Shown one piece after another: positions 59,761 to 64,000 of a stretch of DNA of 64,000 bases. Made by a program: the position numbers and the translations under genes. Each line of letters begins with the position of its first letter. Positions within the stretch are counted from its first letter, which is position 1. The notes below the pieces were generated by a model. The model was not told the DNA's origin, did not search any database, and worked only from the letters and a program-made list of their open reading frames with translations. Source of the DNA: Amycolatopsis thailandensis (GTDB lineage: Bacteria; Actinomycetota; Actinomycetes; Mycobacteriales; Pseudonocardiaceae); NCBI RefSeq assembly GCF_002234405.1, contig NZ_NMQT01000083.1, positions 34,002 to 98,001 of the forward strand, written 5' to 3'.

Positions 59761-60543
59761 ATGACGACCACCTTGGAGCCAGGCTTGTCCACCGGTGTCG
59801 CCGTGCGGCTCGACGGGGTCCGGAAGGCGTTCGGGCCGACCGGCCGCGCCGTCGTGGCCCTCGACGGGATGGACCTGACGGTCGCCCCCGGCGAGTTCGT
59901 CTGCCTGCTCGGCGCGTCCGGCTGTGGCAAGAGCACGCTGCTGAACCTGGTCGCCGGCCTCGACCGGCCGACGTCCGGCTCGATCACGCTGGAGACCTCC
60001 CGGCCCGCGGTGATGTTCCAGGAAGCCGCGCTGATGCCGTGGCTGACCGCGGCCCGCAACGTGGAACTGCCGCTGCGCCTCGCCGGGTTCAGCCGGACCG
60101 AACGCCGAGAGAAGGCGGCCGAGCTGCTGGAACTCGTCCGCCTCGGCGGCGCGGGCGACAAGCGGCCGCACGAGCTGTCCGGCGGGATGCGGCAGCGCGT
60201 CGCGCTCGCCAGGGCGCTGGCCGCGACCCTGCGCGTCGGCGGTGACCCGGAGCAGTCGCTGCTGCTGATGGACGAGCCGTTCGCCGCGCTCGACGCCATC
60301 ACCCGCGACGTCCTGCAGGGCGAGCTGCTGCGCGTCTACCGCAGCACCGGCACCTCGGTGCTGTTCGTGACCCACGACGTCCGCGAGGCCGTCCGGCTCG
60401 GCCAGCGGGTCGTGCTGCTCTCGTCGCGGCCGGGCCGGGTCGTGCGGGAATGGCGCGACGTCCAGACCGCCGACGCCGAAGAGCTGACCTTGGAGATCAC
60501 CGGTCACCTCCGGGAGGTGATCAGTACCCATGCCGCGGCTTGA
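59761..60543 (+). CDS. ABC importer ATP-binding protein (SsuB/TauB type)
   Basis: 260-residue ATPase: Walker A GASGCGKST at 51-59, VMFQEAALMPWLTAARNVELPL (the Q-loop sequence typical of SsuB/TauB/NrtD), signature LSGGMRQRVALARAL, Walker B LLLMDEPFAALD and the switch histidine in FVTHDVREAVRL. It starts 16 bases after the binding-protein stop, with GGAGGGG upstream of ATG 59761, and overlaps the permease by 14 bases. Confidence 0.93.
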   Translation: MTTTLEPGLSTGVAVRLDGVRKAFGPTGRAVVALDGMDLTVAPGEFVCLLGASGCGKSTLLNLVAGLDRPTSGSITLETSRPAVMFQEAALMPWLTAARNVELPLRLAGFSRTERREKAAELLELVRLGGAGDKRPHELSGGMRQRVALARALAATLRVGGDPEQSLLLMDEPFAALDAITRDVLQGELLRVYRSTGTSVLFVTHDVREAVRLGQRVVLLSSRPGRVVREWRDVQTADAEELTLEITGHLREVISTHAAA

Positions 60544-61423
60544 CCGCCCCGAAACCGCGGCGGAGGACGCCGACGAGGCCGTCGGCGCGGGACTCGACTC
60601 GCTCGACACCCCCACCGGTGAACGCCGGGAAAGCCGGGGGAAGCGATTCTTGCGCGGCTTCGTGCCGCCGGTCGTCTTCCTGGTCCTGCTGGTCGTGCTG
60701 TGGCAGGCGCTGTGGGCCGCCGCGTTCTGGCCGGAGTCGATGCTGCCCGCGCCGCTGGCGGTGTGGGACGAACTCGTCGGCATCACCGTCGACGGCGAGA
60801 TCTTCGAGTTCGTGTGGACGTCGGTGCACCGGGCCGCGCTGGGCTTCCTGATCGGCGTGGTCATCGGGACCCCGCTGGGCTTGCTGGTGGCGAAGGTGCG
60901 GCTCGTCCGCTCGGCGGTCGGGCCGTTCCTGACCGGTCTGCAGAGCCTTCCGTCGGTGGCGTGGGTGCCGGCGGCGATCCTGTGGTTCGGGCTGAACGAC
61001 GCGTCGATCTACTTCGTCGTCCTGCTGGGTTCCGTGCCTTCGATCGCGAACGGCCTCGTGTCGGGCATCGACCAGATCCCGCCGATCCTGCCGCGCGTCG
61101 GCCAGGTGATGGGCGCGAACCGGCTCTCGTCGGCGCGGCACATCCTGCTGCCCGCCGCGTTGCCCGGGTTCCTGGCCGGGCTCAAACAGGGCTGGGCGTT
61201 CTCGTGGCGCTCGCTGATGGCCGCGGAGTTGATCGCGCTGTCCCCGGCGCTCGGCAAGGGGCTCGGCGCGTACCTGAACGAAGGCTCGTCGTTCAACAGC
61301 ATGGAAGCCGTGATCTCGGCGATCTTCCTGATCCTGCTGGTGGGCGTGGGCATCGAGCTGCTGGTGTTCCGGCCGCTGGAACGCTCGGTCCTGCGTGCCC
61401 GTGGTCTCACCGCGTCCCTTTAG
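60530..61423 (+). CDS. ABC importer permease (SsuC/TauC type)
   Basis: 297 residues. The first about 45 residues are charged and cytoplasmic. Six hydrophobic segments follow (about 47-67, 100-122, 130-150, 160-185, 215-235 and 262-285). The EAA-type motif is in GANRLSSARHILLPAALPGFLAGLKQGWAFSWRSLMAAELI, typical of sulfonate/taurine/nitrate permeases. It overlaps the ATPase gene by 14 bases and ends 27 bases before the iron-siderophore binding protein gene. Confidence 0.93.
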   Translation: MPRLDRPETAAEDADEAVGAGLDSLDTPTGERRESRGKRFLRGFVPPVVFLVLLVVLWQALWAAAFWPESMLPAPLAVWDELVGITVDGEIFEFVWTSVHRAALGFLIGVVIGTPLGLLVAKVRLVRSAVGPFLTGLQSLPSVAWVPAAILWFGLNDASIYFVVLLGSVPSIANGLVSGIDQIPPILPRVGQVMGANRLSSARHILLPAALPGFLAGLKQGWAFSWRSLMAAELIALSPALGKGLGAYLNEGSSFNSMEAVISAIFLILLVGVGIELLVFRPLERSVLRARGLTASL

Positions 61424-61426
61424 GAC

Positions 61427-61445
61427 TTTGGGCAGGCTAGCCTTA
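61427..61445 (+). promoter_or_regulatory. IdeR/DmdR-like iron box
   Basis: TTTGGGCAGGCTAGCCTTA matches the actinobacterial iron-box consensus TTAGGTTAGGCTAACCTAA at 14 of 19 positions, with the central AGGCTAGCCT perfectly palindromic. It ends only 5 bases before the ATG at 61451, so a bound Fe(II)-regulator would block a transcript starting at or near the start codon. It implies iron-repressed expression of the downstream binding protein, separate from the sulfonate operon. Confidence 0.72.
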
Positions 61446-61450
61446 CCCGC

Positions 61451-62467
61451 ATGTCCGTTTCCGGTGTGCGGGTCAAGGTCGGCCTGACCGCGCTGATGAT
61501 GTCGTTGCTGGTGGCCGGTTGCGGATCCTCGCAACCGGTCGACGAAACGCTGGTGCCGCCGGAATCCCGCGGCACCTTTCCGGTGACCGTCGAGCACAAG
61601 TACGGGGCGACGACGGTCGAGAAGCAGCCCTCGCGGGTCGTCACGCTCGGCCTGTCCGACCACGACGCCGTGCTGGCGCTCGGGATCAGGCCGGTCGGCG
61701 CCGTCGACTGGTTCAAGGAGCGGCCATACGGCAAGTGGCCGTGGACCCAGGCGCGCTGGGGCGAGAAGCAGCCGGAGATCGTCGGCGAACGCGACGACTT
61801 CAACCTGGAGAAGATCGCCGCGCTGAAGCCGGACCTGATCCTCGCCCAGTACAGCGGGATGAAGAAGGAGCAGTACGACAAGCTGTCGCAGCTAGCCCCG
61901 GTCGTCGCGCAGCCGCCGAAGTACGAGGACTACGCGGCGCCGTGGCAGGAGATGACCCGGATGGTGGGCCGCGCGCTGGGGCTCGCGCCGAAGGCCGACG
62001 ACCTGATCGCCGGGATCGACCGGCGGTTCGCGCAGGCGCGGGCCGAGCACCCCGAGTTCGCGAAGCTGTCGATGGTCGTCGCCGACACCTTCGAGGCGGG
62101 CAAGTTCTCGGCCTTCACCACGACCGACCCGAAGATGATCTTCATGGCCGAGCTGGGTTTCCGGCCCTTCGACCCGGTGAAGGCGGAGAGCAAGCCGGAG
62201 AAGAACGTCGTCGAGGTCACCTCGGAACGGTTCGACCTGTTCGACGCGGACCGGCTGGTGTGGCTGAACTCCGACGTCGGCGCGGAGACCAGGGTGCGGG
62301 CCGATCCGGTGTACCGGAAGCTGAAGGTCTCGGCGGGCAAGCGGGATCTGTTCATCACCTACGAGAACCCGCCGGTCGGCGCCGCGATCTCGTTCAACAC
62401 CGTGCTGAGCATCCCGTACGCGATCGAGCAGCTGGTGCCGAAACTGGCGGCCGTTCAAGGCTCGTGA
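61451..62467 (+). CDS. Iron-siderophore ABC importer binding lipoprotein (FecB/FepB type)
   Basis: 338 residues. Lipobox LLVAGC (Cys24). The periplasmic-binding fold starts HKYGATTVEKQPSRVVTLGLSDHDAVLALGIRPVGAV. Helical-backbone region and the tail motif SFNTVLSIPYAIEQLVPKL match class III metal-siderophore binding proteins. An iron box directly precedes the start codon. No permease or ATPase follows, so it must use a transporter encoded elsewhere. The stop codon lies inside the hairpin at 62463-62504. Confidence 0.92.
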   Translation: MSVSGVRVKVGLTALMMSLLVAGCGSSQPVDETLVPPESRGTFPVTVEHKYGATTVEKQPSRVVTLGLSDHDAVLALGIRPVGAVDWFKERPYGKWPWTQARWGEKQPEIVGERDDFNLEKIAALKPDLILAQYSGMKKEQYDKLSQLAPVVAQPPKYEDYAAPWQEMTRMVGRALGLAPKADDLIAGIDRRFAQARAEHPEFAKLSMVVADTFEAGKFSAFTTTDPKMIFMAELGFRPFDPVKAESKPEKNVVEVTSERFDLFDADRLVWLNSDVGAETRVRADPVYRKLKVSAGKRDLFITYENPPVGAAISFNTVLSIPYAIEQLVPKLAAVQGS

Positions 62468-62504
62468 GTGGCAAGGCTGGTTCTAACCGTCCTCACCACT
62501 CACG
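62463..62504. terminator. Terminator hairpin of the siderophore-binding gene (GTGAGTGG family)
   Basis: CGTGAGTGG (62463-62471) and CCACTCACG (62496-62504) frame a 24-base loop and overlap the stop codon. The flanking CACGACCACCTG also follows the palindrome at 45324-45377. A further inverted copy of the half site, CCTTGCCACTCAC, lies near 62707-62719, which makes the whole 62463-62719 region bounded by inverted copies. Confidence 0.7.
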
Positions 62505-62532
62505 ACCACCTGCACCGACTCGGTACTTTCGC

Positions 62533-62655
62533 GTGACTGGACGGACGGCACGTGTGATCAGACGGACGACACACGTGACTGGACGGACGGCACGGCGACG
62601 GCCGAGTCCCGCCGCGTGTCGTCCCTCTGATCACACGTGTCGTCCACTCGGTCAC
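62533..62655. repeat. Five-unit 19-bp repeat array with 21-bp period
   Basis: Three direct units GTGAYYRGACGGACGRCAC start at 62533, 62554 and 62575 (exactly 21 bases apart; for example GTGACTGGACGGACGGCAC). After a 22-base centre, two inverted units GTGTCGTCCnCTyrgTCAC begin at 62616 and 62637, again 21 bases apart. It lies in the 348-bp region between the siderophore-binding gene and the desaturase, which holds no gene. Confidence 0.8.
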
Positions 62656-62748
62656 ACGAAACCGCCCGGCCGTAGGTACCTGAAAACATGCTTGGCTCCA
62701 ACAGCCCTTGCCACTCACGGGTCCGGGCGTTCATCTTCCGGAGGTGGC

Positions 62749-62785
62749 CTACCTACGGCACCGTAAGTTACGGTGTCGTAGGTAG
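62749..62785. promoter_or_regulatory. Double palindromic operator upstream of the desaturase
   Basis: 37-bp quasi-palindrome with 18-bp arms (62749-62766 and 62768-62785, one mismatch) centred on G62767. Within it are two smaller operators, TACGGCACCGTA (62754-62765) and TACGGTGTCGTA (62769-62780), 15 bp apart. It is centred 49 bases upstream of the desaturase start, as expected for a TetR-type repressor of fatty-acid desaturation. Confidence 0.72.
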
Positions 62786-62815
62786 CGTTTTCCGTACCCT
62801 GGAAGGACGAAGCGC

Positions 62816-63745
62816 ATGGCGGTCCCCGAAACCACCCGGCTGATGCTCGAACTCGAAGGGACGGTCGAGGAGAACCTCAACCGCCATCTCGGGGTCGCCA
62901 AGGAATGGATGCCGCACGAATACGTCCCGTGGGACGAGGGCCGGAACTTCGCCGACCTCGGCGGGGAGGCGTGGGATCCCGGGCAGTCGCGGGTGTCGCC
63001 GATCGCGCGGACCTCGCTGGAGGTCAACCTCCTCACCGAGGACAACCTGCCGAGCTACCACCGCGAGATCGAGCGGGCCTTCGGCCGCGACGGCGCGTGG
63101 GGCACCTGGGTGCACCGCTGGACCGCCGAGGAAGGCCGCCACGGCATCTGCATCCGCGACTACCTGCTGGTGACGCGCGCGGTGGACCCGGTCGAGCTGG
63201 AGCGCATGCGGATGCAGACCATGGAGGCCGGCTACGACAGCGGCGACAAGGCGCTGCTGAACGTCTTCGCGTACGTGTCGTTCCAGGAGTTGGCGACGCG
63301 GATCTCGCACCGCAACACCGGGAAGTACACGCAGGATCCGATGTGCGAGAAGCTGCTCGCGCGGGTCGCGATGGACGAGAACCTGCACATGCTCTTCTAC
63401 CGGAACCTGGTGCAGGCGTCGCTGGAGCTTTCCCCCGACGCGATGATGCGGGCCATCACCGACGAGGTCGTCCAGTTCCAGATGCCGGGCGCGGTGATCC
63501 CGAGCTTCGTGCGGAAGGCCGCGCTGATCGCGAAGGCGGGCATCTACGACCTGCGGATCCACCACGACGAGGTGATCTGGCCGTTGCTGCGGCAGTGGAA
63601 GATCTTCGAGCTCGAAGGGCTCGGCGAGGTGGGGGAGAAGGCGCGGGACGAACTCGATCAGTTCCTGAAGGCGCTCGACACCCAGGCGTCACGTTTCGAA
63701 GAGCGCCGGGCGGCCGCCGAGGCCCGCTCCGCCGCCCGGAAGTGA
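62816..63745 (+). CDS. Soluble acyl-[acyl carrier protein] desaturase (DesA type)
   Basis: 309-residue diiron desaturase related to plant stearoyl-ACP desaturase and mycobacterial DesA1/DesA2. Diiron motifs: E105-E-G-R-H109 and D187-E-N-L-H191, separated by the expected distance. The helical bundle regions include SVARTS-like SPIARTSLEVNLLTEDNLPSYHREIERAFG and WVHRWTAEE. It introduces a cis double bond into acyl-ACP. ATG 62816 has AAGGA upstream. Its 3' end (from 63608) is one arm of a large quasi-palindrome. A double palindrome upstream suggests lipid-responsive control. Confidence 0.93.
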   Translation: MAVPETTRLMLELEGTVEENLNRHLGVAKEWMPHEYVPWDEGRNFADLGGEAWDPGQSRVSPIARTSLEVNLLTEDNLPSYHREIERAFGRDGAWGTWVHRWTAEEGRHGICIRDYLLVTRAVDPVELERMRMQTMEAGYDSGDKALLNVFAYVSFQELATRISHRNTGKYTQDPMCEKLLARVAMDENLHMLFYRNLVQASLELSPDAMMRAITDEVVQFQMPGAVIPSFVRKAALIAKAGIYDLRIHHDEVIWPLLRQWKIFELEGLGEVGEKARDELDQFLKALDTQASRFEERRAAAEARSAARK

Positions 63746-63960
63746 CCGTGCCGGGATGTCATGAGGGGTCCCCTTAAGACGAAAAACGTCTTAAGGGGAC
63801 CCCTCATGACATCCCTGCACGGCAACTTCCGGGCGGCGGCGCGGGCCTCGGCGGCCGCCCGGCGCTCTTCGAAACGTGACCCCTGGGTGTCGAGCGCCTT
63901 CAGGAACTGATCGAGTTCGTCCCGCTCCTTCTCCCCCACCGCGCCCAGCCCTTCGCGCTC
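63608..63960. repeat. 353-bp quasi-palindrome made from the desaturase 3' end
   Basis: Arm 1 is 63608-63781 (last 46 codons of the desaturase plus downstream sequence) and arm 2 is 63787-63960. They are reverse complements at about 165 of 174 positions, with no insertion or deletion and a 5-base A loop centred at 63784. The innermost part (about 63757-63812) is a perfect terminator stem. Nine substitutions, six of them in the coding part, show that the arms have diverged, so this is not a simple read or assembly fold-back. Confidence 0.88.
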
Positions 63961-64000
63961 CGGATCGGACTCGCGGCGGGCAGAGTGAGAGTGTAGAGTA
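63826..64000 (-). pseudogene. Inverted desaturase C-terminal fragment, runs off the window edge
   Basis: On the minus strand the segment 63960-63826 encodes REGLGAVGEKERDELDQFL and the following RFEERRAAAEARAAARK, almost the same as the last 46 residues of the desaturase. The stop codon is changed (TGA to TTG), so the frame runs on through the terminator into antisense desaturase sequence until 63658. Upstream of 63961 the frame stays open to the edge but the residues (HSHSARRESDP) no longer match the desaturase. It may be a fold-back duplication of the 3' end or the tail of a rearranged paralogue. Confidence 0.65.

Noticed and set aside
63608..63960. Explaining the inverted desaturase copy as an assembly or adapter fold-back artefact
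   Set aside because: An artefact would give identical arms; here nine substitutions separate them and the homology stops abruptly at 63960 within the window.
1..64000. tRNA or rRNA genes, CRISPR arrays, insertion sequences, attachment sites, van-type resistance genes
   Set aside because: Searched by eye on both strands; no cloverleaf-like gene, spacer-repeat array, transposase or integrase, or vanHAX-like gene was recognised. The 21-bp-period array at 62533-62655 has no variable spacers of CRISPR length.

Overview
This is a high-GC actinobacterial window that best fits Amycolatopsis or a close Pseudonocardiaceae relative. The main evidence is the 368-residue enolase-superfamily racemase at 40510-41616, which has the length, start and catalytic-lysine positions (161, 163) that I recall for the Amycolatopsis N-acylamino acid racemase/N-succinylamino acid racemase. 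Supporting signs are a mycobacterial-type FolP2, StrR-family regulators, a soluble DesA-type acyl-ACP desaturase, Tat-exported hydrolases and many GTG starts. No tRNA, rRNA, CRISPR array or transposase was recognised. LEFT EDGE (1-8.9 kb): this looks like one end of a peptide-antibiotic gene cluster that continues off the left side. It holds the end of an ABC exporter, a drug-efflux type ABC pair, a glycopeptide-type flavin halogenase coupled to a secreted penicillin-acylase-family hydrolase, and two StrR/Bbr-type activators on the opposite strand. The first activator gene has a near-consensus StrR operator upstream. HOUSEKEEPING/ACCESSORY (9-25 kb): a NarL-type two-component pair; an Lrp-type regulator divergent from an FAD monooxygenase; a patch of small accessory genes (VOC protein, unknown protein, GNAT, DUF6228-like, secreted serine protease); a TetR/SDR pair with twin palindromic operators; a small aromatic meta-cleavage operon (FAH-family hydrolase, extradiol dioxygenase, SRPBCC protein) divergent from a FadR-type GntR regulator; and a HelD-like RNA polymerase helicase. 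D-AMINO ACID / PEPTIDE ISLAND (25.1-45.1 kb): about 20 kb and fourteen consecutive minus-strand genes, many overlapping by 1-4 bases. In transcription order these are an N-acyl-D-amino-acid deacylase-type amidohydrolase, an M20 peptidase, a GNAT acyltransferase, an N-succinylamino acid racemase, a PucR regulator, an MFS transporter, a class A beta-lactamase-like hydrolase, a class C-like hydrolase, another class A-like hydrolase, a dipeptide/oligopeptide ABC importer (binding protein broken by two frameshifts), and a very unusual S9 peptidase fused to a class C beta-lactamase domain. Together they look like a system that imports D-residue-containing (cell-wall) peptides, cuts them, and inverts the D-amino acids to L through N-succinyl intermediates. 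SARP REGION (45.4-56 kb): a large AfsR/SARP regulator lies between two secreted SH3-type proteins whose upstream regions share an 11-bp-period direct repeat like a SARP operator. Nearby are PhoD phosphatase, an ArsR-type regulator and two Tat-exported unsaturated-glycan hydrolases (GH88 and GH105). RIGHT END (56-64 kb): FolP2, an orphan histidine kinase, a sulfonate/nitrate-type ABC importer, an iron-siderophore binding lipoprotein with an iron box at its start codon, and an acyl-ACP desaturase. The desaturase is preceded by a five-unit 19-bp repeat array and a double palindromic operator, and is followed by a 353-bp quasi-palindrome made of its own 3' end. Intergenic spaces throughout carry strong palindromes that fall into several sequence families.
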